Of a DNA stretch of 64,000 bases, positions 1-8,506 are shown in pieces (the first letter of the stretch is position 1; every line of letters begins with the position of its first letter). The notes under the pieces are model-generated. The model saw nothing but the letters and a program-made list of their open reading frames with translations. It had not been told where the DNA came from and did no database searches. The stretch is from the NCBI RefSeq assembly GCF_000315445.1, contig NZ_JH992957.1:293047-357046 (forward strand), read 5' to 3'. Source of the DNA: Alloiococcus otitis ATCC 51267. GTDB taxonomy: Bacteria; Bacillota; Bacilli; Lactobacillales; Carnobacteriaceae_A. The position numbers were made by a program, and so were the translations under genes.

Positions 1-788
1 CCTCTGGAACTGAAATTATTGAAGAATGGGGTCAGCACCAGCTGGATACGGGCGACTTAATTATCTATACTTCAGCTGACCCAGTCTTGCAGATTGCAGC
101 CCACGAGGAGGTTATTCCCCTTGAAGAATTGTATGATATCTGCGAATATGTGAGAAGTATAACCAAAGAAGAGCCTTATATGATTGGCCGGATCATTGCC
201 CGCCCCTACATTGGGACCCCTGGCAACTTTGAGCGGACCAGTAACCGCCATGACTATGCCTTGAGCCCCTTTGGCAAAACTGTTCTCAACTATTTAGAAG
301 AAGCGGGTTATGAGGTGAAGGCAGTTGGTAAGATTTGGGATATCTTTAATGGGTCAGGGATAACTGATGCGGTTCGGACCCAGTCAAATGATGATGGGAT
401 CACCAAGCTACTAGAAGTGATGGACCAGGACTTCACCGGCCTTAGCTTTACCAATCTGGTGGATTTTGATGCCAAGTTTGGTCACAGAAGAGATGTTCAA
501 GGCTACGGCCAGGCTATTGAAGCCTTTGACCAACGTTTGCCAGAATTGCTGGACAAGTTAAGAGAAGATGACTTACTCTTAATTACAGCTGACCACGGCA
601 ATGACCCTACTGCTTCAGGGACCGACCACACCAGAGAATACGTCCCCCTTTTAGCTTATTCCAAGTCCTTTAAGGAGCCAGGTCAACTTAGTCAAGGCTA
701 CTTTTCTGATATTGCTGCCACAATTGCTGCTAACTTTGACCTTGACCAGGTTGAAAACGGCAAGAGTTTCTTGAACTCATTAAATTAA
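1..788 (+). CDS. deoB: Phosphopentomutase DeoB, C-terminal part (5' end outside window)
   Basis: Interconverts (deoxy)ribose-1-phosphate and (deoxy)ribose-5-phosphate in nucleoside salvage, in the cytoplasm. The reading frame is open from the first complete codon at base 3, so the gene enters from the left; about 261 residues are visible against a usual length near 390, so roughly the first third is missing. The alkaline-phosphatase-superfamily metal site is visible near the C-terminus as ADHGNDP followed by GTDHTRE, supplying the metal-binding Asp and His residues. Ten bases separate it from punA, whose product releases the pentose-1-phosphate that DeoB uses, so the two form a salvage operon. 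Identity is secure. Confidence 0.96.
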   Translation, partial: SGTEIIEEWGQHQLDTGDLIIYTSADPVLQIAAHEEVIPLEELYDICEYVRSITKEEPYMIGRIIARPYIGTPGNFERTSNRHDYALSPFGKTVLNYLEEAGYEVKAVGKIWDIFNGSGITDAVRTQSNDDGITKLLEVMDQDFTGLSFTNLVDFDAKFGHRRDVQGYGQAIEAFDQRLPELLDKLREDDLLLITADHGNDPTASGTDHTREYVPLLAYSKSFKEPGQLSQGYFSDIAATIAANFDLDQVENGKSFLNSLN

Positions 789-798
789 GGGGGAAGCT

Positions 799-1614
799 AT
801 GACACTAATAGATGACATTAACCAAGCCCAAGCCTATTTAAGGGACCAGGGAATGGGCCAGGCTGAAATTGGCCTGGTATTAGGATCAGGTCTAGGAGAC
901 TTAGCTGACCAGGTAGACAACCGCCTGGCTATTCCCTACCGAGATATTCCCCACTTCCCAACTTCTACCGTATCAGGCCACCAAGGGCTCTTGATTTTTG
1001 GTGACTTGGCGGGCAAAAAAGTCTTGGCCATGCAAGGACGGTTTCACTACTATGAAGGCTACACCATGAAAGAAGTGACTTTTCCCATAAGGGTCATGAA
1101 GGCACTAGGAGTTCACAGTCTCTTAGTCACCAATGCTGCTGGCGGGGTAAACCCTAACTTTAAGCCTGGAGACTTGATGTTGATCAAGGACCAGCTGAAT
1201 CTGACCGGAGACAACCCCTTGATAGGTTTCAACCATGACCAACTTGGTCCTCGTTTTCCAGATATGAGTCAAAGTTATGACCAAGATTACCAAGAACTTA
1301 TTTTGGGCCAAGCAGAAAAGTTGGGCATTTCTCTACAAGAAGGGGTCTATGCCGGTTTGTCAGGACCGACTTATGAAACACCAGCTGAAGTCAAAATGGT
1401 GGGTATTTTAGGCGGGGATGCCGTGGGGATGTCAACGGTGGCTGAAGCCATTGTTGCTAAACACAGTCAAATGAAATTGGCTGGCCTATCTTGTATCACC
1501 AACTTAGCTGCTGGCTTACAGGAGAGCTTGAGCCATGAAGAAGTGATTGAGACTACCCAGGCAGTCAAAGACAAGTTTAAATCCTTGGTCTTAGCCTTTT
1601 TGGAGACTATTTAA
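799..1614 (+). CDS. punA: Purine nucleoside phosphorylase (PNP family, inosine/guanosine type)
   Basis: Splits purine nucleosides with phosphate into free base and (deoxy)ribose-1-phosphate. The 271-residue length is typical of the trimeric PNP class. Visible motifs are the N-terminal GSGLGD phosphate loop, GRFHYYEGY, VTNAAGGVN, GLSGPTYETPAE and GGDAVGMSTV, which line the nucleoside and phosphate sites. An AAGGGGGA ribosome-binding site sits just before the ATG. It follows deoB closely and is probably co-transcribed with it. No convincing terminator follows: the inverted repeat at 1627-1645 has no T-run. Confidence 0.95.
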   Translation: MTLIDDINQAQAYLRDQGMGQAEIGLVLGSGLGDLADQVDNRLAIPYRDIPHFPTSTVSGHQGLLIFGDLAGKKVLAMQGRFHYYEGYTMKEVTFPIRVMKALGVHSLLVTNAAGGVNPNFKPGDLMLIKDQLNLTGDNPLIGFNHDQLGPRFPDMSQSYDQDYQELILGQAEKLGISLQEGVYAGLSGPTYETPAEVKMVGILGGDAVGMSTVAEAIVAKHSQMKLAGLSCITNLAAGLQESLSHEEVIETTQAVKDKFKSLVLAFLETI

Positions 1615-1737
1615 GAATATTTTGAACCTGGCCAGTATTGCCAGGGACTTCAAGTCTGAGGATGGGGCTCAGTTCATAGGCTTCGAGATTGAGGCTGAAT
1701 TTGTTTAGCAAAAGATTGTTTAAAAAGGAGTAACAAG

Positions 1738-2157
1738 ATGTTAACTGCATTTAAATCAGATTACGAAAAGATAGCAATGGGTTTGTTATCTTATATTGAT
1801 GATTTAAAAGTAACCTCCCGTCTTAAAGAGGAGATGGACCTCTATACTGATGAGGATAACCGTCAGCTTTTTTTGTGGAAAAGTGACGAAACGGATGACT
1901 TTTGTGGGGTCATTGGAATTGAAGAAAACGATGATTTGATCTTGGTTCGCCATATTGCTGTCAATCCCTCTTACCGGAATGAGGGAATTGCCTACCAAAT
2001 GATTGACGCAGTGGCGGAAAAATATGACGTGCAAACCATGATGAGCACTTTGGAGACCAGTGATTTGGTGACCAAGTGGCAAAAGAAAAAGAACGCTGAG
2101 TCTGATGCAGAGTCTGAAGGAGAGGCTGGCTTGGATCAAGAAAAGTTAGACGACTAA
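1738..2157 (+). CDS. ribT: GNAT-family acetyltransferase, RibT-like
   Basis: A 139-residue GCN5-related N-acetyltransferase. The acetyl-CoA-binding motif A is recognisable in HIAVNPSYRNEGIA, where R-N-E-G-I-A matches the family Q/R-x-x-G-x-G/A. The N-terminus (EKIAMGLLSY) and RQLFLWK resemble RibT of Bacillus, the last gene of the riboflavin operon. As in Bacillus it sits directly before scpA-scpB, so synteny supports the name. No riboflavin biosynthesis gene is next to it here. The last ~25 residues are an acidic, low-complexity tail. Its acetylation substrate is unknown. Confidence 0.82.
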   Translation: MLTAFKSDYEKIAMGLLSYIDDLKVTSRLKEEMDLYTDEDNRQLFLWKSDETDDFCGVIGIEENDDLILVRHIAVNPSYRNEGIAYQMIDAVAEKYDVQTMMSTLETSDLVTKWQKKKNAESDAESEGEAGLDQEKLDD

Positions 2158-2169
2158 GGAGTAAGTGAT

Positions 2170-2967
2170 ATGAAAGGGTCCCAATTTCCACAAGCAGAAG
2201 ACAACCAAGCTAGTCAACCGAAGCAAAACTGGCAGGTCAATTTGGCTGTGTTTGAAGGACCCTTGGACTTGCTTTTGCACTTAATTCAAGATTTGGAAAT
2301 TGATATTTATGATATTCCCATAGCCCAGATTACCCAGCAATATTTAAGCTATATCCATTCTTCCAATGTGATGGTTTTAGACCAGGGCGGGGATTATTTG
2401 GTCATGGCAGCGACTCTTATGGCCATTAAAAGCCAGATGCTTCTACCAAGAAATGACCAGGTTCAGGCTAACTCTGCAGAAGAGGATGACCAGGGCCAGG
2501 ATCCAAGAAACTACTTAATGGCCCTGCTCATCCAATACCGCCGTTTCACTGAAATTTCCAAGTATCTCTCCGGTCGAGAAGACCAGCGCTTGACTTATAT
2601 TTCTAAGCCCAAGGAAGACCTGTCTGACCTAGAAAGTGACCCAACTTTAAAACCAGGCCAGGTTTCAGTCAGTGACCTGCAAGCGGCCTTTAACCGCGTC
2701 TTGAATGATTATGCACTAAGACAACCCCAGGCAAGCCAGGTCAAGGCTAGTCGAGTTTCCGTTTCGGATAAGATGGAAGAGATGGTGGCTGACTTGCGAG
2801 ACCATCCTGGACCAGTCAGTTTTAACCGCTTGTTTGACCACCAGTCCCGGTATGAATTGGTGACCGCCTTCTTAGCCCTCCTCGAATTGACCAAGTTGAA
2901 CCGAGTTAAGCTTAGTCAAGATCACTTAGATGATGAGATTATAATTAACTGGAATGGGGAGGATTAG
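2170..2967 (+). CDS. scpA: Segregation and condensation protein A
   Basis: Kleisin subunit of the SMC-ScpAB condensin, which bridges the SMC heads and helps compact and separate the chromosome. The 265-residue protein has the N-terminal kleisin signature FEGPLDLLLHLIQ followed by DIYDIPIAQITQQYL, and a C-terminal winged-helix part ending in LLELTKLNRVKLSQ. The AAGGAG ribosome-binding site lies seven bases before the ATG. Its TAG stop is directly followed by the ATG of scpB, so the two partner subunits are translationally coupled. Confidence 0.96.
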   Translation: MKGSQFPQAEDNQASQPKQNWQVNLAVFEGPLDLLLHLIQDLEIDIYDIPIAQITQQYLSYIHSSNVMVLDQGGDYLVMAATLMAIKSQMLLPRNDQVQANSAEEDDQGQDPRNYLMALLIQYRRFTEISKYLSGREDQRLTYISKPKEDLSDLESDPTLKPGQVSVSDLQAAFNRVLNDYALRQPQASQVKASRVSVSDKMEEMVADLRDHPGPVSFNRLFDHQSRYELVTAFLALLELTKLNRVKLSQDHLDDEIIINWNGED

Positions 2968-3534
2968 ATGACGGACTTAGGAGAAATAGAGGCCTTGCTT
3001 TTTGTGGCCGGGGAAGAAGGCATGTCTAGCCAAGATTTGGCCCGAGCCTGTAAAAGTACCAGCCCTCATATCCAAACCTGTTTGAACCAATTAGCCGAAT
3101 CCTACCAAGCGAATAGGGACCGGGGCATCACCCTGGTTAAAACTGGCCCCAATTACCGGCTAGTGGCTAAAAACAACTACAAGCAGCTAATTAAAGATTA
3201 TGCCCAGTCACCTGGCTATCAAAAACTCAGCCGGTCTATGGTGGAGACCTTGGCTATCATCGCTTACAAGCAACCCATTACCCGGATGGGGGTTGAAGAA
3301 ATCAGAGGTGTCAGTGCTTCTAGTGTCTTACAAAAATTAAAAGCCCGGTCTCTGATCAAGGAAATGGGACACCTAGAGGCACCGGGCAAACCTCTTTTAT
3401 ATGGGACAACAGCTGAGTTTTTGGACTATTTTGCCCTAGAGAAATTAGAGGACTTGCCCCCCCTAGATGATATTCCCTTAAATAAAGAACTAGATTTGTT
3501 TGATTTTAACCAGAACCGAAAAGAAGAGGAGTGA
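2968..3534 (+). CDS. scpB: Segregation and condensation protein B
   Basis: Dimeric winged-helix partner that binds the ScpA kleisin in the SMC complex. At 188 residues it has the usual length. It opens with the family-typical IEALLFVAGEEG and contains TLAIIAYKQPITRMGVEEIR, the conserved helix of the second winged helix. The start abuts the scpA stop. The next gene, rluB, begins four bases after its stop, so ribT-scpA-scpB-rluB reads as one operon, as in other Firmicutes. Confidence 0.96.
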   Translation: MTDLGEIEALLFVAGEEGMSSQDLARACKSTSPHIQTCLNQLAESYQANRDRGITLVKTGPNYRLVAKNNYKQLIKDYAQSPGYQKLSRSMVETLAIIAYKQPITRMGVEEIRGVSASSVLQKLKARSLIKEMGHLEAPGKPLLYGTTAEFLDYFALEKLEDLPPLDDIPLNKELDLFDFNQNRKEEE

Positions 3535-3538
3535 GAAT

Positions 3539-4258
3539 GTGGACCGATTGCAGAAGGTAATGGCTCATGCCGGAGTGGCTTCCCGAAGAAAGTCAGAAGA
3601 CATTATCAAGCAAGGCCGGGTGACGGTTAACGGCCAAGTGGTGACGGACATGGGAGTCCAGGTGAAAAAAGACGACCTGGTTAAGGTGGACGGCATTCCA
3701 CTAGAAAGAGAAGTCCTCGTTTATGTCTTGATGAACAAACCCAAAGGGACTGTTTCGACTGTGGATGACCCCAAAGGCCGGCCAACTGTGGTGGACTTAC
3801 TCCAAGATCTAGACCAGCGAATCTACCCGGTCGGTCGCCTGGATTATGATACAACAGGTGCTTTGCTTTTAACCAATGATGGGGACTTAGCCAATAAGTT
3901 GATGCACCCCCGCTATGAATTCGAAAAAACTTACCGGGCCAAGGTCAAGGGGCTCATCAGCCAGTCAAGCCTGGCCCAGTTGGAACAAGGCCTGGTCATT
4001 GATGGGGAAAAAACAGCCCCAGCCAAGGCTAAGTTGATTGAATATGATCAGGCCAGTGACAAGTCCATGGTTGAATTGAGGATCCATGAAGGTAAAAACC
4101 ACCAAGTCAAAAAAATGCTTGACCGAGTTGGTCACCCGGTAGTCAAGTTAACCCGGCTAGCTTATGGTTTTTTGCGGGTTGATGACTTGGACGGAGGCCA
4201 GTGGCGGGAATTAAAAAATGCTGAAGTCAGAAAGCTTTACCAAGCAGTCGGCAAATAA
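3539..4258 (+). CDS. rluB: 23S rRNA pseudouridine synthase, RluB/RsuA family
   Basis: Converts a specific uridine in 23S rRNA to pseudouridine. An S4 RNA-binding domain (about residues 2-60, with AHAGVASRRKSE) precedes the RsuA-type catalytic domain; the motif GRLDYDTTGALLLTNDGDL carries the catalytic Asp at about residue 102. I chose the GTG at 3539 (239 residues) because GAGGAG lies at normal distance and the protein then begins DRLQKVMAHAG like its relatives. An upstream in-frame ATG at 3500 lies inside scpB and has no ribosome-binding site. Which uridine is modified is inferred from the family. Confidence 0.92.
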   Translation: MDRLQKVMAHAGVASRRKSEDIIKQGRVTVNGQVVTDMGVQVKKDDLVKVDGIPLEREVLVYVLMNKPKGTVSTVDDPKGRPTVVDLLQDLDQRIYPVGRLDYDTTGALLLTNDGDLANKLMHPRYEFEKTYRAKVKGLISQSSLAQLEQGLVIDGEKTAPAKAKLIEYDQASDKSMVELRIHEGKNHQVKKMLDRVGHPVVKLTRLAYGFLRVDDLDGGQWRELKNAEVRKLYQAVGK

Positions 4259-4274
4259 GGTCTTTGTGTAAGCC

Positions 4275-4303
4275 TTGACATCAATAGGTGCTAGGTGTAA
4301 ACT
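4275..4303 (+). promoter_or_regulatory. SigA-type promoter of the ribU riboswitch transcript
   Basis: A perfect -35 TTGACA (4275-4280), a 17-base spacer and a -10 TAAACT (4298-4303) lie just before the FMN riboswitch. Transcription would start about 15 bases ahead of the aptamer P1 stem. Confidence 0.75.
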
Positions 4304-4326
4304 ATGCTTAAGTTAATAAATTGATT

Positions 4327-4433
4327 CGTCTTCAGGGGCAGGGTGGAAATCCCGACCGGTGGTAAAGTCCACGAGCGTTAAGCTGAACTGGTGCAACTCC
4401 AGTACCGACAGTAAAGTCTGGATAAAGAAGATG
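4327..4433 (+). promoter_or_regulatory. FMN riboswitch aptamer (RFN element)
   Basis: Matches the conserved RFN core: AGGGGCAGGGTGGAAATCCC, then GACCGGTGGTAAAGTCCACGA, then the CTGGTGCAACTCCAGTACCG and GACAGTAAAGTCTGGAT blocks. The closing P1 helix pairs bases 4327-4333 with 4427-4433. FMN binding would favour the terminator at 4456-4488 and switch off ribU. Aptamer, terminator and flavin-transporter gene in order make the assignment very firm. Confidence 0.96.
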
Positions 4434-4455
4434 AGGCTAATAGGATATTAGTACT

Positions 4456-4488
4456 CTGTTTATTTCCCCTGGAAATAAACAGTTTTTT
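4456..4488 (+). terminator. Riboswitch-controlled intrinsic terminator ahead of ribU
   Basis: A perfect 12-bp stem (CTGTTTATTTCC with GGAAATAAACAG) around a 3-base loop, followed by six T. It is the expression platform of the FMN riboswitch: read-through to ribU when FMN is low, termination when FMN is bound. Confidence 0.9.
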
Positions 4489-4556
4489 ATTGGCCAAAAC
4501 CCTCATGATGAATCCTATTGTTACTTGCCAAAAGTACAAAATATAGGAGGATTTTT

Positions 4557-5186
4557 ATGGAAAATACCAAGACAAAACGTCTAGTAGGGGTTGCAGCAAT
4601 GGCTGCGATTGCATTTATTATCTCCCGCTTTGACTTCCCTATCTTTCCCACAGTACCTTTTTTGAAAATTGATTTTTCGGACATACCTATCTTCTTCGGC
4701 ATGTATGTCTTTGGACCTGTTGCTGGTGTCTTTATTGCCTTTATCCGGTCCTTGTTGGGCTACGTGGTTACTGGGGGCGAAGCAGGCTTTCCTGTAGGGG
4801 CTATCGCTTCCTTTGTTGCTTCAGTTTCTCTCACCCTACCTTTGTATTACTTTACGGTCAATAAAAAATTGAATTTAAAAACAAAACTATTAGCCGGTCT
4901 CGTGGCTTCTCTTGTTCTGGCCTTCATGTTGACCTTGTCTAATTACTTCTTTGTACTCCCTGCCTACTTAACCGTTATGGGCTTTGACATTACCGAACTC
5001 ACTGGGTCAGTGGCTAATTATATCATCTACTTCTTAGTTCCTTTCAACTTGATCAAGGGTGCCTTGGTCTCTAGCCTAGTCTATATTGTTTATGAACGCA
5101 TGGCTACTTGGCTGAATAAGCAGAGAAAACGCTACTTTAAAGACCCTATAGACCAACAACCCGGTGCTTCTGTCTCAAATTCCTAG
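4557..5186 (+). CDS. ribU: Riboflavin transporter RibU (ECF S-component)
   Basis: Integral-membrane substrate-binding component that captures riboflavin and works with an ECF energy module (EcfA, EcfA', EcfT) encoded elsewhere. The 209-residue protein is strongly hydrophobic with about six predicted helices and has the S-component features AAMAAIAFIISRF near the N-terminus and GPVAGVFIAFIRSLLGY. The ATG at 4557 follows TAGGAGG at ideal distance; an in-frame ATG at 4518 has no ribosome-binding site and lies close to the riboswitch terminator. The FMN riboswitch directly upstream independently indicates a flavin substrate. Confidence 0.94.
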   Translation: MENTKTKRLVGVAAMAAIAFIISRFDFPIFPTVPFLKIDFSDIPIFFGMYVFGPVAGVFIAFIRSLLGYVVTGGEAGFPVGAIASFVASVSLTLPLYYFTVNKKLNLKTKLLAGLVASLVLAFMLTLSNYFFVLPAYLTVMGFDITELTGSVANYIIYFLVPFNLIKGALVSSLVYIVYERMATWLNKQRKRYFKDPIDQQPGASVSNS

Positions 5187-5201
5187 TTGTTAAGGTTTTG
5201 G

Positions 5202-5238
5202 ATCCTTCTTGGAAGCTTGCTTCCAAGAAGGATTTTTT
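5202..5238 (+). terminator. Intrinsic terminator after ribU
   Basis: A 15-bp perfect inverted repeat (arms 5202-5216 and 5219-5233) followed by a T-run. It closes the ribU transcript 15 bases after the stop codon. Confidence 0.92.
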
Positions 5239-5301
5239 GATGCAGTAGATTCATATTTTTAGTATACTGGTTCTGACTTTAAAGGGAAGGGGGCAAAAAA
5301 A

Positions 5302-6342
5302 ATGGATAACTACCTGATGCATATCTTGCTGTCCATGTATCAAAAACCAGCCAATACCGGTCAAATTTATAATGTGACCATTGGCCGGTCGACACCGACC
5401 ATCTTGTACCTGACTGAGGTCAATGGTTGGAAGGTATACTACGGAACCCTGCCTGGGTTAAAACGAAATCAAGTGGAGGCTTGCCAAAAGATTTTTTTGA
5501 AGCAGGGCTGGCTCAAGCCCACGCCTCATGAGGACAAATTTATCGTCTCAAAACAAGGCCAAACCCAGCTTGACCAGTATTTTGCTGACCACAGCTCGCT
5601 AAGAGACCAAGGCACTTTTTTAACTTTTCCTTTCTACCACTATTTTTGGCAAATGGTCCAGTTTATGACCCAAGTCGTGTCTGAAAAAAGTTATGCCAAC
5701 AAGCACTACCTGCCCTTGAAAAGTGATTTGAAAAGTCAAATCTTTGTCAAATCAGTCAAGTCTAGTGTACAAGACTTTGAAGCAAGCTGGATGAAAGAGC
5801 AAGGACTCTTGCTGAGCCAAGTCCAAGACCAAGCGGCACGAATCTTAGCGAATACTTTAACCGGGCACGACCTTTTCGGGCTTACCCTTGACCAGCTTGC
5901 AAGATTTTTGTCTTGGGAAAAAGGGGAAATCTATTGGGTCTTTCACCAAGCCTGTGCCTACTATCTGTCCTTACTTGACCAGGAAGGCCAGTCTTTTCCA
6001 CTCCACCGCAAGCTTTTAAATTACACCAACCAAGTCCAAACTTACGGCTTGACCCAGTCCGCCTACCAAACTTTTCGCTTAATGGTTAAAAGGAAGTCTT
6101 TGGATCAAATCGCCCAAATCAAGGGAGTCAAGCTTGGTACCATTAAGGAGCACTACCTTGAGATTGCCTTTAAATTACCCCAAGTAGAGCTGACCTATTT
6201 AGTTCCGAACCAAATTCGTCGGGAACTCTTAGACTTTTTTGCCCAAAATCCAACCCCGCGATATGCCCAAGCCAAAGACCAACTTGGCGAATTAGAATTT
6301 TACCACTACCGTTTGATAGAACTGGAGTTGATCCGGCAATGA
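5302..6342 (+). CDS. ypbB: YpbB-like helix-turn-helix protein upstream of recQ
   Basis: A 346-residue protein of unknown biochemical function. It corresponds by place and length to YpbB of Bacillus, which also precedes recQ. The C-terminal third has a helix-turn-helix-like segment (KSLDQIAQIKGVKLGTIKEH, about residues 257-276) of the type found in RecQ-associated HTH domains. The N-terminal part resembles no enzyme I know. Start: ATG after a GGGAAGGGGG purine-rich site. Its TGA overlaps the recQ ATG, so the proteins are translationally coupled and probably act together on DNA; that role is inference. Confidence 0.75.
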   Translation: MDNYLMHILLSMYQKPANTGQIYNVTIGRSTPTILYLTEVNGWKVYYGTLPGLKRNQVEACQKIFLKQGWLKPTPHEDKFIVSKQGQTQLDQYFADHSSLRDQGTFLTFPFYHYFWQMVQFMTQVVSEKSYANKHYLPLKSDLKSQIFVKSVKSSVQDFEASWMKEQGLLLSQVQDQAARILANTLTGHDLFGLTLDQLARFLSWEKGEIYWVFHQACAYYLSLLDQEGQSFPLHRKLLNYTNQVQTYGLTQSAYQTFRLMVKRKSLDQIAQIKGVKLGTIKEHYLEIAFKLPQVELTYLVPNQIRRELLDFFAQNPTPRYAQAKDQLGELEFYHYRLIELELIRQ

Positions 6343-7772
6343 CCATGGATTTACAAGCTGTATTAAAGGAACACTTTACCTTCGATTTCTTTAGGCCAGG
6401 CCAAAAAGAAAGTATTGAATCAGCCCTCAAAGGCCAAGACACCTTAGTTATACTGCCAACAGGGTCTGGTAAGTCTGTTTGCTATCAATTATTTCCATAT
6501 CTGCTAAGAGGAACGACTTTAATCATTTCTCCTTTAATTTCCTTAATGCAAGACCAGGTTGATAAAATCCGCTTAAGAGGGGAGAAGAGGGTTTGTGCCC
6601 TTAATTCAAGCTTGACCAAAATTGAGCGGGCTTACATCCGGTCTAACATAAAAGCCTATAAGTTTATTTACCTGTCTCCAGAAATGCTAGCCCAATCCTA
6701 TGTCTTGGACTTATTGCAACAAATCCATATTAATTTACTAGTCGTGGATGAAGCCCACTGTGTCAGCCAATGGGGGATGGATTTTAGACCAGACTACTTG
6801 CAGATTGCGAGTTTTCGTCAAGCCTTAAATAACCCAGCTCTGATGGCCCTAACGGCAACTGCTCGACCGGCTGTCCAGGACCAAATTATGTCGCTTTTGG
6901 ACTTTGACCCTGACCAAAGCCAGGTAATCAAGGCAAAAATTGACCGCCCTGAGATAAAATATTCTTTTGAAGAGGTAGAAGACAAGGATCAGCGCTTATT
7001 TGAATTAGTCAAGAACTTGAAAAAGCCTGGTCTAGTCTATTTTTCCAGTAAAAAACAGGCTGACCGAATTGCCCAAGCTCTAGTTCAAAGGGGCTTTCGT
7101 GCTGAAAGTTACCATGCAGACAAGTCCGACTATGATAAAAGAGTGATTCAAAACCAATTTTTAGCCCAGCAGATCCAAGTTGTCTGTGCGACTTCGGCTT
7201 TTGGTATGGGGATTGACAAGAAAGATATTCGCTTCGTTATCCACTATCATATGCCAGGGGATCCGGAAGTCTATCTCCAAGAAACTGGCCGTTGCAGCCG
7301 GGACGGTCGGGCTGGGTTGGCCCTCTGCCTTTATCAAAGAGGAGATGAAAAACTCCAAGCTAAGTTGAAGTTAAAATCGATTCCCCAAGCACAAACGATC
7401 CAATTTGTTTTTCGCAAGCCTCAGCAAGTCAAAGACAAGGATGATAACCAGTATAAGTTAATTAAATACTTTTACGACCAAGGATGGTCGCTGGAAGATA
7501 CCCTCGCATTTTTTTACCGACGTAAGCAATATATTTTAAACCAAGTCCAATTTATGCGAAGTTTAGTGGACAGTGACCGATGCATTCGCCAGTCTCTATT
7601 GGCTTATTTCGGGGACCAGTCAGTTCATCATGATAGTTTTTGCTGCAGTGTTTGCCAGCCGGGTATTGAAAAACAATTCTATGGCCAAGAAAGTCAAGAA
7701 GGGGATAATTTAGAGATCAGGCCAGTCGACAAAATTTTAAGGTCTTTATATAATCCAATGTATAATCAGTAA
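6339..7772 (+). CDS. recQ: ATP-dependent DNA helicase RecQ (short, RecS type)
   Basis: A 3'-5' superfamily 2 helicase for recombination and fork repair. Visible are the Q-motif region FDFFRPGQ, Walker A PTGSGKS (about 41-47), the DEAH box [17 protein letters not shown] (about 135), TATA in motif III, and motif [13 protein letters not shown] RecQ zinc-binding segment follows with [12 protein letters not shown]...CCSVC. At 477 residues it ends shortly after that segment and has no HRDC domain, like Bacillus RecS rather than E. coli RecQ. It overlaps ypbB by four bases (ATGA). Confidence 0.93.
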   Translation: MTMDLQAVLKEHFTFDFFRPGQKESIESALKGQDTLVILPTGSGKSVCYQLFPYLLRGTTLIISPLISLMQDQVDKIRLRGEKRVCALNSSLTKIERAYIRSNIKAYKFIYLSPEMLAQSYVLDLLQQIHINLLVVDEAHCVSQWGMDFRPDYLQIASFRQALNNPALMALTATARPAVQDQIMSLLDFDPDQSQVIKAKIDRPEIKYSFEEVEDKDQRLFELVKNLKKPGLVYFSSKKQADRIAQALVQRGFRAESYHADKSDYDKRVIQNQFLAQQIQVVCATSAFGMGIDKKDIRFVIHYHMPGDPEVYLQETGRCSRDGRAGLALCLYQRGDEKLQAKLKLKSIPQAQTIQFVFRKPQQVKDKDDNQYKLIKYFYDQGWSLEDTLAFFYRRKQYILNQVQFMRSLVDSDRCIRQSLLAYFGDQSVHHDSFCCSVCQPGIEKQFYGQESQEGDNLEIRPVDKILRSLYNPMYNQ

Positions 7773-7813
7773 AGAATATGTTAAAATTAATCTTAAGGAC
7801 GAGGAGGGAAGTT

Positions 7814-8488
7814 ATGTCTGACGAGCAAAATAATGAGCATGAAGATAAACAAAAGCAAGAAAAAGATGAGGAGTTATGGTCAAAAAAATTTGACGAAGAA
7901 TTAAATGACCAAAATAAGGAGAAGGAATCCCGAACTAGCCAAAGAGGGAAGTCGGGTGTCTCTCCTATTTTAACAGTAACTGTTGTTCTGCTTGGTTTAT
8001 TGATTGCAATTATCGTCTTCTCCTACATATTTACCCGAGGGAGAGGCCCATTAGATCCTAATGATCCTAACCAAGAAGTGGCCCAGACCCAGGTGGAAGA
8101 AGATGATGATCAAGAAGATCAAGAAGGTGAAGAAGACCAGGAGGACCAGGAAGACGAGGCTGAAGCGGATCCGGAAGAAAACCAAGAAGATCAAGAAGAA
8201 CCGGAGCCTGAGCCGGAACCCGAACCTGAACCAGAACCGGAGCCTGAGCCTGAGCCTGAACCGGAATCCGAACCTGAACAAGAGCCTGAGCCGGAAGCCG
8301 AACCAGAAACAGAGCCTGAGTCGGAGCCCGAGCCTGAAGAAGACTATAACACCTATGTGGTTCAGCCCCAAGACAATCTCTATCGGATTGCTGTTAACCA
8401 TGGGATGACTTTGGATGAGTTACTGGAGTTAAATGGTCTATCAGTGAATTCATCGATTCATGCCGGAGACGAACTGTTAGTTTATTAA
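7814..8488 (+). CDS. ypbE: Membrane-anchored LysM protein with Glu/Pro repeat (YpbE-like)
   Basis: A 224-residue protein in three parts. A charged cytoplasmic N-terminus (1-50) precedes a single transmembrane helix (about 51-73). An extracellular acidic region runs into tandem Glu-Pro dipeptides (about residues 130-175). A C-terminal LysM domain (about 178-224, with [20 protein letters not shown]) should bind peptidoglycan. The acidic spacer probably carries LysM through the wall. The ATG at 7814 follows GAGGAGGGAAG; an in-frame ATG at 7778 has no ribosome-binding site. The place between recQ and cmk matches ypbE in Bacillus. Confidence 0.85.
   Translation: MSDEQNNEHEDKQKQEKDEELWSKKFDEELNDQNKEKESRTSQRGKSGVSPILTVTVVLLGLLIAIIVFSYIFTRGRGPLDPNDPNQEVAQTQVEEDDDQEDQEGEEDQEDQEDEAEADPEENQEDQEEPEPEPEPEPEPEPEPEPEPEPESEPEQEPEPEAEPETEPESEPEPEEDYNTYVVQPQDNLYRIAVNHGMTLDELLELNGLSVNSSIHAGDELLVY
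8203..8336 (+). repeat. Imperfect hexanucleotide (GAXCCX) tandem repeat coding for Glu-Pro
   Basis: About twenty consecutive six-base units such as GAGCCT, GAACCG, GAACCC. Third positions vary, so the peptide period is kept better than the DNA period; a few units read Glu-Ser, Glu-Gln, Glu-Ala or Glu-Thr. Variable third positions suggest selection on the peptide. Copy number could still change by slippage without a frameshift, since units are multiples of three. Confidence 0.85.
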
Positions 8489-8506
8489 ATGTCTAGGAGA
8501 GAGTTT

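Noticed and set aside
1627-1645. Inverted repeat CCTGGC/GCCAGG after punA as terminator
   Set aside because: Only six base pairs and no following T-run.
1622-1705. Open stretch of 27 codons between punA and ribT
   Set aside because: No ribosome-binding site, no recognisable product, length expected by chance.
8051-8401. Long open frames on - (8051-8401) and in another + frame (8061-8408) over the ypbE repeat
   Set aside because: They arise from the period-six Glu-Pro repeat, consist of monotonous Phe/Arg/Leu or Lys/Arg/Ser stretches, and lack ribosome-binding sites.
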